Notes: a model not told the origin generated them from the sequence alone. A DNA stretch of 64,000 bases from Halovenus sp037080055 (GCF_037080055.1 NZ_JBAOJI010000001.1:186001-250000); one strand, 5' to 3'; positions 1 to 8,953 are shown, counted from the stretch's first letter. Numbers and translations: made by a program.

Positions 1-250
1 CAAGTAACCACTCAGAGTATTTAAAGCTATCGTCAAATCGGGCCGGAGCTTATATATAGCGCCAAATTAATTGAATTGCGGTTCAAAATAGCAGCATATA
101 AACTTACTGGTCACTGGACCCAGCTTCGGCCAACTGCTTGCGTGCGCGCGGATAGACTCGAAACGAGCCACCACGTCCGAGGATCCTCGCGGGCTGTGGG
201 ATTCGAACCAAACAGCATAATTATAACTACCTACATATAGACATACACCT

Positions 251-808
251 GTGACCGCCGGGACGGAGAAACCGAGTGTGTTGATCGTCGACGACGAGGA
301 GCGTGTCGCCAATACGTACGAACTCCGACTCGGTGGCGAATACGAGACGGAGGTCGTCTTCAGCGGCGAACAGGCGATTCAGACGGTCGACGAGGAGACG
401 GATATCATTCTTCTCGACCGTCGGATGCCCGGAATGTCCGGTGACGATGTCATCGAGCAGATTCGCAAACGGGGGCTGGACTGTCGGGTCGTTATGCTCA
501 CCGCCGTCGATCCGGATTTCGACATTGCTGACATGGATATCGACGACTACGTCGTCAAACCGGTCGACAAAGAGCATCTCCACGAGGTTATCGAACGAGC
601 ACTGACGATTTCCGAGTACAACGAACAGATGCAGGAACTCAGTTCGCTGAAGCTCAAACGGAACGTTCTCGAAGTCGAGCTCTCGGGCAACGAGCTGAGA
701 GACAGTCGCGAGTACCAGCGGCTCACCGAACAGATCGAATCGCTCGAAGCAGAAATCGAGGACATGGAGGACACCCTCGACATCGATCAGGTCGATCTGT
801 ACCTCTAG
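251..808 (+). CDS. HalX-domain response regulator
   Basis: Two-component receiver protein of 185 residues. An N-terminal CheY-like receiver (about residues 9-115) shows the acidic pair D14/D15, phospho-acceptor D56 in LLDRRMPG, T84 and K103 in VVKPVD. The C-terminal part (about 120-178) is a charged, predicted coiled-coil segment typical of the HalX domain of haloarchaeal regulators. There is no DNA-binding domain, so it probably acts through protein contacts; no histidine kinase is adjacent. The start is a GTG at 251 with an AT-rich box (about 219-228) 27 bases upstream, which fits a leaderless transcript. Confidence 0.9.
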   Translation: MTAGTEKPSVLIVDDEERVANTYELRLGGEYETEVVFSGEQAIQTVDEETDIILLDRRMPGMSGDDVIEQIRKRGLDCRVVMLTAVDPDFDIADMDIDDYVVKPVDKEHLHEVIERALTISEYNEQMQELSSLKLKRNVLEVELSGNELRDSREYQRLTEQIESLEAEIEDMEDTLDIDQVDLYL

Positions 809-854
809 TTCTGTGTTCCGATCATTCTAAGTATTCGCCGCGTCTGGCTGCTCT

Positions 855-1319
855 ATGGACGAGTCTCAGGAGTTCGCCGACCGTGTCCACGAGGCCTACG
901 GTATCGATATCAACATCCAGACCTTTCCCAAAGGGACAGAGACGGCCGCCGACGCGGCCGAAGCGATCGGTTGCGACCGTGCGCAGATCGCCAGTTCGAT
1001 CGCCCTCGTCGCGGACGAACTCGTTGTCGTGGTTACCAGCGGTGCGAACCGCGTCGACACGCGGAAACTGGCCACGCTTCGTGGCATCCACACCGCGCGG
1101 ATGGCCGACCCGGACGAAATCGACGAGACGCTCGGCTACGAAGTCGGCGGCGTCCCGCCCTTTTGTCACGACACGTCCGTGCCGGTTTATCTCGATGAAA
1201 CGCTCACCGAGTTCGACACCGTCTGGGCGGCTGCCGGCTCACCTGATGCCGTGTTCCCGATTGCACCCGACGAGCTACTCGCCTGCGCCGACGCGACCGT
1301 GGCAGATATCACGGAGTAA
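855..1319 (+). CDS. YbaK/aminoacyl-tRNA deacylase family protein
   Basis: 154 residues matching the YbaK/ProX editing-domain fold over its whole length. The N-terminal half carries the strand-helix pattern around DRAQIASSIALVADELVVVVTSG, and the C-terminal half has the glycine-rich GYEVGGVPPFCHDTSVPVYLD segment that forms the substrate pocket. Members remove wrongly attached amino acids from tRNA; many stand-alone versions have undefined specificity. It is a single gene between the HalX regulator and the dehydrogenase-like gene, all on the same strand but with separate promoter-like spacers. Confidence 0.85.
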   Translation: MDESQEFADRVHEAYGIDINIQTFPKGTETAADAAEAIGCDRAQIASSIALVADELVVVVTSGANRVDTRKLATLRGIHTARMADPDEIDETLGYEVGGVPPFCHDTSVPVYLDETLTEFDTVWAAAGSPDAVFPIAPDELLACADATVADITE

Positions 1320-1384
1320 GCTTACGGTACCGTTCACGAACCAGATGTAACGGGTTTTTAGTCCGGTCGTTCGAATCCTGTGAC

Positions 1385-2422
1385 ATGACAATCCTCGTTT
1401 ATGGTGCGTACGGATACACCGGCGAACTGATCGCCGAGGAGGCCCGCGAACGCGATCTAGATTTCGTCGTCGCCGGGCGAAACGGGACGAAAACCCGGGG
1501 ACTGGCGACGATGCTCGGAGTCGATGCTCGCGTGTTCGACGCCGAGGACGCGGCAGAGAATCTCGACGGTATCGATATTCTATTGAACTGTGCCGGCCCG
1601 TTCGTCCAGACGTACGAACCGCTCGTCGAGGCCTGTCTCGACACTGGGACACACTATCTCGATATCACGGGCGAGTTCGAGGTCTTCGAGGCGCTTGCAG
1701 AACGCGACCGCGACGCCGAAAAGGCGGGTGTCTGTCTGTTGCCAGGAATCGGCTTCGATGTCGTGCCGACGGACTGTCTGGCGGGCCATCTCCACGACCG
1801 CTTGCCCGACGCGACCAGCCTCCGACTCGGTTTCGACGCGCTGGGGGCCGTCTCGGGCGGCACGGCCGCTTCGGCCATCGAGCACGGGAGTGGTGGTGGG
1901 AAGGTCCGCCGCGATGGCAAGATCCTCGATGTTCCTGTCGCGTCGGACGAACGGACCATCGATTTCGGCCGCGGCCCGACTCACGCCGTGACAGTCCCGT
2001 GGGGCGACGTGTCGACCGCCTATTACACGACCGGCATCGAGAACGTCGAGGTATACACACCGATGCCGAAACGTGTCGGACAGGCCCTGCGCCTGAGTCA
2101 GCCGCTGCTGGGCGTTCTCGGTGCCGGCCCCGTCAAACGGGGGTTGCAGGCGCTCGCGCGGAGTGCGTTCAGCGGCCCATCCGCGGAGCAACGTGAATCT
2201 GACCGCGCGTATATCTGGGGCGAAGCCGAGAACGACGAACAGACAGTGGTTTCGCGGCTGGAAACGCCGGAACCGTACGCACTCACCGTCGATGCCGCAA
2301 CGACGGCAGCCGCTCGCTTCGACGACGGCGACGTCCCAACTGGCTACCACACGCCAGCGGCAGCGTTCGACCCGGGATTCGTTCTCGAACTCGACGACGT
2401 CGTGGGGTTCATCGACGACTGA
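1385..2422 (+). CDS. Saccharopine dehydrogenase-like / trans-acting enoyl reductase family oxidoreductase
   Basis: 345 residues with an N-terminal Rossmann fold: the dinucleotide-binding loop is VYGAYGYTGELIAEE at residues 4-18, followed by a typical DAEDAAENLDGIDILLNCAGPF stretch. The family includes saccharopine dehydrogenase-like and trans-acting enoyl reductase-like proteins; the haloarchaeal members are mostly uncharacterised, so the substrate is unknown. A TATA-like run (about 1354-1360) sits 27 bases before the ATG, fitting leaderless transcription. The spacing to the next gene is 61 bases, with its own promoter-like box. Confidence 0.8.
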   Translation: MTILVYGAYGYTGELIAEEARERDLDFVVAGRNGTKTRGLATMLGVDARVFDAEDAAENLDGIDILLNCAGPFVQTYEPLVEACLDTGTHYLDITGEFEVFEALAERDRDAEKAGVCLLPGIGFDVVPTDCLAGHLHDRLPDATSLRLGFDALGAVSGGTAASAIEHGSGGGKVRRDGKILDVPVASDERTIDFGRGPTHAVTVPWGDVSTAYYTTGIENVEVYTPMPKRVGQALRLSQPLLGVLGAGPVKRGLQALARSAFSGPSAEQRESDRAYIWGEAENDEQTVVSRLETPEPYALTVDAATTAAARFDDGDVPTGYHTPAAAFDPGFVLELDDVVGFIDD

Positions 2423-2483
2423 GCCGGAACATGTCGGGCCAGCGGGTCGAAAGTAATAACCCAAGAGCGACGTACCGAGTAGT

Positions 2484-3065
2484 ATGAGCAACGAGCCGCG
2501 GGAGTACTACACGGACGAACGGTGGCAAAACTGGATCGACCGATTACGCGAAGAAGAGATCGACCCCGAAGACGAGGATTCCGCCCGCCTGCTGTTGAAT
2601 CTGCAGGACGACACCGCCATCGCGGTGGCGAAGATTATCACAGACTACGACGACGATGTGCTCGAAGAGGAGGCGGCCATCTCGGAACTGGAGGACATTC
2701 AGCAGGTCGTCCTCTCGGAAGTCGAGTTCGAGAACGAAGAGAAGGCGATGTTGATCGACGGCGTACAGACCTCGCTGATGTGTGTCTTCCACGCGGCCCA
2801 GGAGTACGTCGTCGGCGGCCCAGCAGACGAGGGAACTATCGAGGAGTACATCGAGGCTGCCGCCGAAGCAGAACAGCAGGAGGAACTCGACGCAGCACTT
2901 GGCTACTGCGTCCAGGCCGGCACGCTCGTCATTGCGGGCGATGACATGGACATCGGCATGGCGGATGAACTCGAATTCGGTCTCGTTGCCGAGTGGGTCA
3001 ACGGCATCGACAGCCTGCAGACGGCGATGCGTGACCCCGAAGTCGTCGAGGAAGAAGAGGAGTAA
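2484..3065 (+). CDS. DUF2150 family protein
   Basis: 193 residues, very acidic and predicted soluble, starting with the characteristic YYTDERWQNWIDRLREEEID segment and the block LLLNLQDDTAIAVAKII that I recognise from the haloarchaeal DUF2150 family. The function is not known. It ends in a run of glutamates (EVVEEEEE). The ATG at 2484 has an AT-rich box (AAGTAATAAC, 2451-2460) 27 bases upstream. It stands alone before an ABC transporter pair, and the context does not suggest a role. Confidence 0.8.
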   Translation: MSNEPREYYTDERWQNWIDRLREEEIDPEDEDSARLLLNLQDDTAIAVAKIITDYDDDVLEEEAAISELEDIQQVVLSEVEFENEEKAMLIDGVQTSLMCVFHAAQEYVVGGPADEGTIEEYIEAAAEAEQQEELDAALGYCVQAGTLVIAGDDMDIGMADELEFGLVAEWVNGIDSLQTAMRDPEVVEEEEE

Positions 3066-3157
3066 CTCCCGCGGCGGAGCACCAATCTCTATTCAGCGAA
3101 TCATTTTGCAGTTCACGGCGCCGATAAAACAAAGATCCGGATTGCTGTAGGGCTAGT

Positions 3158-4072
3158 ATGGCCGCGATCGAACTCGAAAATCTCACGAAGACCTACGGCG
3201 ATGTCCGCGCAAACGACGGACTCACGCTCGATGTGGATGAGGGCGAGATATTCGGCTATCTCGGTCCAAACGGCGCAGGAAAGACGACCACGATTCGCCT
3301 CCTGATGGGCTTTATCCACCCGTCTGCCGGCGGGGCGCGCGTGCTCGGGACAGATATCACCGATCGCCACGCCCTCGTCTCGGCGAAACACCGGATCGGC
3401 TACCTCCCCGACGAACCCGGATTCGACCGACAGGACACGGGGCGAGGGGTGCTGAATCTGCACGAACGGGTCAAGGGCGGACCGCGCCGGGCGGAGATGC
3501 TCGAACTGTTCGAACCGCCGTTAGATCGGGAGATCCGAGAGTATTCCCGGGGGAACGTCCGGAAACTCGGCCTCGTCACGACGTTCATGCACGACCCTGA
3601 TCTCGTGATTCTCGACGAACCGACCGGCGGACTGGATCCGCTCCTCCAGCAGCGGTTCGCTGAGTTTCTCCGCGCAGAGCGTGATCGCGGTCTGACCGTC
3701 TTCTTTTCGTCGCACATTCTCAGCGAAGTCCGGCGGCTCTGTGACCGGGTCGGAATCATCAGACAGGGCCAACTCGTCGAGGTCGAGCCGGTCGACACGC
3801 TGATGCATCGAACTGGCAAAGTCGTCAGAGTCGACAGCGCCGAACCGATTCCCGTCGAGGAGTTCCAACTCGACGGGGTTTCTGATCTGGAGTTTTCGTC
3901 TGCTGAAGGGGATTCCGACGAGTCAGTAACTCACTGTACATTCACGTTTACGGGTAATCTCACCGCCCTGCTCGACCGCCTTCGCGAGTATCACCTGATC
4001 GATCTCACGATCGAAGAAGCGCCGCTGGAAGACGTGTTCTTGCAGTTTTACGGGGGCGATGTCGATGCTTGA
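3158..4072 (+). CDS. ABC transporter ATP-binding protein (ABC-2 exporter type)
   Basis: 304 residues. Walker A is GPNGAGKT at residues 36-43, the signature region is reduced to YSRGNVRKLGL, and Walker B is LVILDEPTGGLD, with a switch histidine in FFSSHILSE. A C-terminal extension of about 80 residues is typical of ABC-2 exporter ATPases. The stop overlaps the start of the membrane partner by 14 bases, so both are co-translated. The substrate cannot be read from the sequence. The signature motif has RGN where SGG is usual, but this variation is common in this subgroup. Confidence 0.9.
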   Translation: MAAIELENLTKTYGDVRANDGLTLDVDEGEIFGYLGPNGAGKTTTIRLLMGFIHPSAGGARVLGTDITDRHALVSAKHRIGYLPDEPGFDRQDTGRGVLNLHERVKGGPRRAEMLELFEPPLDREIREYSRGNVRKLGLVTTFMHDPDLVILDEPTGGLDPLLQQRFAEFLRAERDRGLTVFFSSHILSEVRRLCDRVGIIRQGQLVEVEPVDTLMHRTGKVVRVDSAEPIPVEEFQLDGVSDLEFSSAEGDSDESVTHCTFTFTGNLTALLDRLREYHLIDLTIEEAPLEDVFLQFYGGDVDA

Positions 4073-4850
4073 GCTGTTCCGCTACCAGTCTCGCAAGCGC
4101 CTGGTCGGGAGTGCAGCATTGTCGGCCGGGATGGCAGTTCTGGCGGCGATGATCGTCTGGGTCTACCCCTCCTTCCGGGAGAGCTTTCAGGAAGACGAAC
4201 TGCTCAGTGCCTACCCGGAGCAACTGATTCGGCTGTTCGATATCGAGACGATGAGTTCCCTGGAGGGCTTTCTTGCCTTCGAGCTGTACGCCTTCGGCTG
4301 GATCATCCTCCTCGGGCTGTACTTCGCCTACAGCGGAGCGGATCTGGTCGCGGGCGATATCGAGCACGGTCGGATGGATACGGTGCTCGCGATGCCAATC
4401 TCGCGGCCCCGATTGCTCGCCGAGCGGTTCGGCTCACTCGTCGTCCCCGCGCTGGCAGCCAACAGCCTCGCCCCTCTGGTTATCCTCGTCGGCGGCCGCC
4501 TCATCGACGAATCGGTGCCGGTGGGTGACCTGCTCGCGGTCCATCTGCTCTCCATTCCGTATCTATTCACCTGTGCGATAATTGGCGTCATCTGTTCGGT
4601 GACATTCAGCCGAGCGAGCATCGCCCAGCGAGTCGCCCTCGGTGTGACGTTCTTTCTGTTCTTGCTCGAATCGCTGGTGGAGGGAACCGAGTACGAACCG
4701 CTCGGAGCCGTCGCGCCGATGCGGTACTTCTCACCGAACGAGATTTTGTTGGAGGGAAGCTACGACCTCACGGGTGTGGGCGTACTGGTGATCATGACGG
4801 GTCTGGCGCTGCTCGTGAGCCAGTTCGTCTTCCTCCGTCGTGATCTCTGA
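4059..4850 (+). CDS. ABC-2 type permease
   Basis: 263 residues with six hydrophobic segments and the layout of ABC-2 membrane subunits: a first segment after about 20 residues (LSAGMAVLAAMIVWVYP), a periplasmic loop (FRESFQEDELLSAYPEQLI), then five more spans. The segment YLGLYFAYSGADLVAGDIEHGRMDTVLAMPISRPRLL corresponds to the coupling region usual in this family. Its start lies inside the end of the ATPase gene. Together they form a simple exporter of unknown substrate. Confidence 0.87.
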   Translation: MSMLELFRYQSRKRLVGSAALSAGMAVLAAMIVWVYPSFRESFQEDELLSAYPEQLIRLFDIETMSSLEGFLAFELYAFGWIILLGLYFAYSGADLVAGDIEHGRMDTVLAMPISRPRLLAERFGSLVVPALAANSLAPLVILVGGRLIDESVPVGDLLAVHLLSIPYLFTCAIIGVICSVTFSRASIAQRVALGVTFFLFLLESLVEGTEYEPLGAVAPMRYFSPNEILLEGSYDLTGVGVLVIMTGLALLVSQFVFLRRDL

Positions 4851-4856
4851 GACGAA

Positions 4857-4932
4857 CGACCCCGACGCTCCTTACTCGTCGCGCTCTCCACCGCACCGCA
4901 GCGACCCCGACGCCTTTTGCCCGTCGCGCTCT
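4857..4932. repeat. Imperfect direct repeat, two copies of about 31 bp
   Basis: In the gap between the permease and moeA, the segment at 4857-4887 is repeated at 4902-4932. Both copies begin CGACCCCGACGC, differ over a central stretch of about seven bases and end GTCGCGCTCT. The origin could be a local duplication. It lies 70-145 bases upstream of the moeA start. Confidence 0.75.
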
Positions 4933-5002
4933 ACGTCAGAAACGAGTAACCAGGGTCTGTGTCCACACACGACCCATTACATCGGAAATCCAAACACGAG
5001 CC

Positions 5003-6217
5003 ATGACAGGACATTCACACAGCCCGTTCACGGAACGGTCCGCGTTCAGCGACGCCAGAGAGGCGCTGGCCGAACAGGTCGACCAGCACGGCCGAACCGA
5101 GACAGTTCCCCTCGGATCGGCAGTCGGTCGGACGGTGGGAGAATCGATCACTGCACAGCGAAATGTTCCGCACTACCCGCGTGCGGCGATGGACGGCTAC
5201 GCAGTGCGTGCGGAGGATACCTTCGGCGCGAGCGATCGCTCGCCGCAGATCCTCCGCGCGACCGACGAGGAGGTTGGCCCCCGAGAGGCAAGGCAGGTCC
5301 ACACCGGAAGCAAACTCCCGGAGGGCGCTGACTCGGTCGTGATGATCGAGCAGGTCGAGGAAGTCGGTGACGACATCGAACTCTTCGACGGCGTTAGCGA
5401 GGGTGAAAACGTCGGCCCCGTCGGCGAGGATGTCGAGGCGGGCCAGCAATTGTACGAACCGGGCCACCGCCTGCGCCCTTCGGATGTCGGTCTCCTCAAA
5501 TCGGTCGGCAACACCGACGTGACGGTCTTCGAGCGCCCGCAGGTGGCGGTCATCCCCACCGGTGAGGAACTCGTCCAATCCGATCCCGACCCCGGAGAGA
5601 TCATCGAGACTAACGGACTCACCGTTTCGGAACTGGCGGAGTCGTGGGGCGGCGAGACGACCTATCACGACGTTGTGACCGACGACATCGAGAAACTGAA
5701 AGCCGCAATTCGGGACAATCTCGATCACGACATCATCGCCACGACTGGCGGGTCCTCTGTCGGCAAGCGGGATCTGCTGCCGGAGGTCGTCTCCGACCTC
5801 GGCGAGGTTCACGTCCACGGCGTCGGCATCAAGCCCGGCCATCCCTTCGCGTTCGGAACCGTAGAGGGGACACCACTTCTGATGCTGCCGGGCTATCCCG
5901 TCTCCTGTCTGATCAACGCCGTCCAGTTCCTCCGACCGGCGATCAAGTGGGCCGGCGGACTGCCGTTCGAGGACCCGCCCGAAGTCGAGGCGGAACTCGC
6001 AGAGAAGGTCTACAGCGAACCCGGTCTGCGATCCTTCGCGCGCGTCCAACTCGACGACGATGGCGAGACACGGGTCGCGAAGACGGTGCGATCCAGTGGT
6101 GCTGGCGTCCTGTCGAGCGTCGCGCTGTCGGATGGCTGGGTCGTCGTCCCCGAACAGCGAGAGGGACTGGCCGAGGGTGAAACCGTCGCGGTCCAGAACT
6201 GGGAGTGGTCGCCATGA
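5003..6217 (+). CDS. moeA: Molybdopterin molybdenumtransferase MoeA (first copy)
   Basis: 404 residues of the MoeA family, which insert molybdate or tungstate into adenylated molybdopterin. Visible landmarks are PRAAMDGYAVRAED in domain I-III, the MoCF/MogA-like domain with VAVIPTGEELV, TTGGSSVGKRD and the substrate loop GIKPGHPFAFG, and LPGYPVSCLI before the C-terminal domain. The length is normal for the family. The start follows an AT-rich box (about 4973-4983). The stop overlaps the ATG of the second moeA gene as ATGA, so the two are made together. Haloarchaea commonly carry two MoeA paralogues; which metal each prefers is not visible. Confidence 0.93.
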   Translation: MTGHSHSPFTERSAFSDAREALAEQVDQHGRTETVPLGSAVGRTVGESITAQRNVPHYPRAAMDGYAVRAEDTFGASDRSPQILRATDEEVGPREARQVHTGSKLPEGADSVVMIEQVEEVGDDIELFDGVSEGENVGPVGEDVEAGQQLYEPGHRLRPSDVGLLKSVGNTDVTVFERPQVAVIPTGEELVQSDPDPGEIIETNGLTVSELAESWGGETTYHDVVTDDIEKLKAAIRDNLDHDIIATTGGSSVGKRDLLPEVVSDLGEVHVHGVGIKPGHPFAFGTVEGTPLLMLPGYPVSCLINAVQFLRPAIKWAGGLPFEDPPEVEAELAEKVYSEPGLRSFARVQLDDDGETRVAKTVRSSGAGVLSSVALSDGWVVVPEQREGLAEGETVAVQNWEWSP

Positions 6218-8097
6218 GAAAGCAGTTCCGCGACCTGGTCGAACCGGATGTCGTCCACGACCTCATCGCCGACCTCGAAATCGGTGCCGAGGAGGAGACG
6301 GTTCCGCTGACCGACGCCCGGGGCCGCATACTCGCCGAGCGCGTCGACGCCGAACTCGACGTGCCGGGCTTCGACCGCTCGAACGTCGACGGCTACGCGG
6401 TCCGCGCGGAGGATACCTTCGGCGCGAGCGAGAGCGATCCGGTCGAACTCGAACAGATCGGGCGCATCGATGCAGGCGAGCAAGCCGACACGACGGTCGA
6501 ACCCGGAACGGTCGTCGAGATTGCGACCGGCGGTGTCGTTCCGCCGGGTGCCGACGCCGTCGTGATGGTCGAGCGCACCGCCCGCGAGGACGAGACGGTC
6601 ACCGTCCGAACAGCAGTTGCGCCCGGCGATAACATCATGGTTGCCGGCGCAGACGTGGCGGCCGGCCAGCGGACCCTCGGCCCGGGCACAGAACTGACCG
6701 CTCGTGAAATCGGGCTGCTCTCCGCGCTTGGGATCGAATCCGTCCCCGTCCGCTCGCAGCCAACGGTCGGAATTCTCTCGACTGGTGACGAACTCGTCGC
6801 GCCCGGCGAGCAGTTGCACAGCGACGCAGGCCAGATCTACGACGTGAACAGCCACACTATCGCCGCGAGCGTCGAGGAGGCTGGCGGTCGCCCCGAGGTC
6901 TATCCCATCGTCGGCGACGATTTCGAGGCGATGAAGACGGTGCTCACCGAGGCCGCGACCGAGTGTGATCTGGTGCTGTCCTCGGGGTCGACCAGCGCCG
7001 GCGCGGCCGATCACATCTACCAGTTGATCGACGACCACGGCGAACTCCTGCGCCACGGCGTCGCGGTCAAGCCGGGAAAACCGATGCTCGTCGGGCGATT
7101 CGAGGAGACGCCGTACATCGGCCTGCCGGGCTTTCCGGTTTCCGCGCTGACGATCTTCAGACACTTTGTCGCGCCGAAGATCCGGGATGCGGCGGGCAAA
7201 CCGCCCCGCAAGCGCGAGCAGATCACCGGCCAGATGGCCGTCACCGAACGCTACAAAGAGGGTCGAACGCGGCTGATGCCCGTCGGTCTCGTAGAGGACG
7301 ACGCGGAGAACCTGCTAGTCTATCCTGTCGACAAAGGCAGCGGCGCGACGACCAGCCTCGTCGACGCCGACGGTACCGTCAGGCTCGCCCCGGAAACTGA
7401 ACAGCTCGATGCCGGCCAGGATGTCGAGGTAACGCTGTTCTCAGCAGACGTGCGCCCGCCGGAACTGCTCGGCATCGGCGAAGACGATCCGGTTCTCTCG
7501 CGGTTGCTCGACCGACTCGACAACCCCCGGTATCTCCCGCTAGGAAGCCGTGAAGGACTGCGACGCCTCCGGAACGGCGTCTCGGATATCGCTGTCGCTG
7601 CCGGCCCGACCGAGCGCGATGTCGAGGCGGTCGAACTCGGCTCGTGGTCCCGTGAGTGGGGACTGCTGGTGCCGGCCGGCAATCCTGCGGACGTGACCGG
7701 TGTCGCTGATCTCGTCGAGACCGATCTCAGTTTCGTCAACAGAGGGCGGCAGTCCGGTCTCCGTGCCTCTCTGGACGCCGGGATCGACGACCTCGCAGAC
7801 GAACGGGGCACGGACCGCACAATCCTGACCGACGCGATTTCGGGCTATACGCTGACCGCACAGGCCTACGAGAGTCCGCCGCGACGCGTTCGCGCCGGCA
7901 AGGCCGAAGTTGCCCTCGGGCTTCGGGCATCGGCCGAGCCACTGGGACTGGACTTTGTCTCACTCGGCGAGCAACCGGTCCGGATACTCGCTGCTCCGGA
8001 TCGAGTCGAGAAGGTCGGGGTCGAATCCCTCGAAGATCTCCTGCCTCTCTCGGACTCACTTATCGGTGGTCTCGACGGCATCGAATCGACCGAGTGA
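6214..8097 (+). CDS. moeA: MoeA fused to a periplasmic-binding-protein-like domain (second copy)
   Basis: 627 residues from the ATG at 6214, which overlaps the upstream stop as ATGA; a GTG three codons earlier is possible. Residues 1 to about 405 are a full MoeA, with DRSNVDGYAVRAEDTF, GILSTGDELVAPG, SSGSTSAGAADH, VKPGKPMLVG and LPGFPVSALT. Residues from about 425 onward form a PBP-like (PF12727) domain, with DNPRYLPLGSREGLRRLRNG, LLVPAGNP and FVNRGRQSGLRASLD. In other organisms this domain is thought to sense or bind a ligand such as oxyanion or cofactor. The paired MoeAs and nearby MoaD proteins and oxidoreductase suggest tungsten/molybdenum cofactor assembly. Confidence 0.92.
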   Translation: MRKQFRDLVEPDVVHDLIADLEIGAEEETVPLTDARGRILAERVDAELDVPGFDRSNVDGYAVRAEDTFGASESDPVELEQIGRIDAGEQADTTVEPGTVVEIATGGVVPPGADAVVMVERTAREDETVTVRTAVAPGDNIMVAGADVAAGQRTLGPGTELTAREIGLLSALGIESVPVRSQPTVGILSTGDELVAPGEQLHSDAGQIYDVNSHTIAASVEEAGGRPEVYPIVGDDFEAMKTVLTEAATECDLVLSSGSTSAGAADHIYQLIDDHGELLRHGVAVKPGKPMLVGRFEETPYIGLPGFPVSALTIFRHFVAPKIRDAAGKPPRKREQITGQMAVTERYKEGRTRLMPVGLVEDDAENLLVYPVDKGSGATTSLVDADGTVRLAPETEQLDAGQDVEVTLFSADVRPPELLGIGEDDPVLSRLLDRLDNPRYLPLGSREGLRRLRNGVSDIAVAAGPTERDVEAVELGSWSREWGLLVPAGNPADVTGVADLVETDLSFVNRGRQSGLRASLDAGIDDLADERGTDRTILTDAISGYTLTAQAYESPPRRVRAGKAEVALGLRASAEPLGLDFVSLGEQPVRILAAPDRVEKVGVESLEDLLPLSDSLIGGLDGIESTE

Positions 8098-8136
8098 CGG
8101 GGGTGTTTTATGAGCGTCCGACCCCTGCATGTGTGT

Positions 8137-8412
8137 ATGAACATCGAGTTGCGCTTTTTCGCCAACTTTCGGGAAGCGGTCGGTCAGAAAGAAATCGGCT
8201 GGGCAGTCGACGACGGAGCAACGGTCGGTAGTGTGCTCCACGATGTCGAGGCGGAGTACCCCGAGGTCGATATTTTCGACGAGGATGGAGAGGTCCGGGA
8301 GTTTTTGAGCATCATGAAAAACGGCCGCGATATCACCTATATCGAGGGGCCGGACACGCCGCTGGACGACGACGATACGATCAGCGTCTTCCCTCCGGTG
8401 GCCGGCGGATAG
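8137..8412 (+). CDS. Small archaeal modifier protein / MoaD-like ubiquitin-fold protein (C-terminal GG)
   Basis: 91 residues of beta-grasp fold ending in VFPPVAGG, the C-terminal diglycine used for activation by an E1-like enzyme. Such proteins serve both as sulfur donors for molybdopterin synthase and as protein modifiers (SAMP) in haloarchaea. I chose the ATG at 8137 (MNIELRFFANFREAVG) over one at 8110. The TTTTAT box at about 8106-8111 lies 27-30 bases upstream, and beta-strand 1 begins right after it. The block ITYIEGPDTPLDDDDTISVFPPVAGG resembles the MoaD domain of MoaD-related proteins. It is closest to SAMP1 in layout, but the exact paralogue is not certain. Confidence 0.88.
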   Translation: MNIELRFFANFREAVGQKEIGWAVDDGATVGSVLHDVEAEYPEVDIFDEDGEVREFLSIMKNGRDITYIEGPDTPLDDDDTISVFPPVAGG

Positions 8413-8425
8413 CGACCGGTCCGTC

Positions 8426-8842
8426 TCAGCAGCAGTAGATGAACGGGTAGATGAGCGTGATGCGGTCACCGTCGTCGAGACGCGTGTCGAGGCCGTCGAT
8501 GTGTTCGTTGAAGATTCCGTCGACAAGAACGCGGGCGAACCGGCGACTCTGTTCGCCCTCGGGGTTTTTGTTGTAGTTCTCGCCGGGGAGTTCGCCGAAC
8601 TCCGGTGCCCACCCGTCGGTCATCGCCTCTTCTTCAGTCTCGGCGATCAGCATCTCTTTGACATCGTGCTCCTCGAAAAAGTCGGCGAGAAACTCACGGA
8701 GCGTGTCTCCCTCGAAGGTGTACTCGAATCGGCCGACGCCGAGTTCTGTCCGGACGTGGCCGGTACAGCGGACCGTCACCGTCGTCTCCGCCGTCGGCGC
8801 TTGCTCGGACTGGTCGGCATCCAGTTCTGCTTTCGTTTGCAT
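8426..8842 (-). CDS. MoaD/ThiS-like ubiquitin-fold protein ending in Cys-Cys
   Basis: 138 residues. After a low-complexity N-terminus (about 20 residues) there is a beta-grasp pattern: TTVTVRCTGHVRTELG as strand 1, TLREFLADFFEEH as the helix, and LDDGDRITLIYPFIYCC as the final strand. MoaD/ThiS proteins end in GG at this point, whereas here the terminal residues are CC immediately before the stop. The gene converges on the SAMP gene with a 13-base gap. Proximity to moeA, SAMP and the aldehyde:ferredoxin oxidoreductase suggests a cofactor or sulfur-transfer role. The function is inferred, and the CC ending is the striking feature. Confidence 0.7.
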   Translation of the reverse strand: MQTKAELDADQSEQAPTAETTVTVRCTGHVRTELGVGRFEYTFEGDTLREFLADFFEEHDVKEMLIAETEEEAMTDGWAPEFGELPGENYNKNPEGEQSRRFARVLVDGIFNEHIDGLDTRLDDGDRITLIYPFIYCC

Positions 8843-8953
8843 AGTGTCCGCTAGATCTTTCGGATCCGAGAACGTTTACCCGAACACGTTCGCTCTGTCT
8901 CTGCAGTCGCCGGACGCGTACAGCTTTATTGGTGACCCTCCCCAACGGTGGGT

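Noticed and set aside
188..215. tRNA T-arm-like sequence on the minus strand (GGTTCGAATCCCA)
   Set aside because: The T-stem does not pair well, and no anticodon, D-arm or acceptor stem lies beside it. It might be a remnant of an attachment site, but nothing else supports that.
5015..7164. Long open frames on the minus strand inside the moeA genes (344 and 384 codons)
   Set aside because: They are antisense shadows caused by high GC and codon bias; the plus-strand genes have clear MoeA motifs over the same span.
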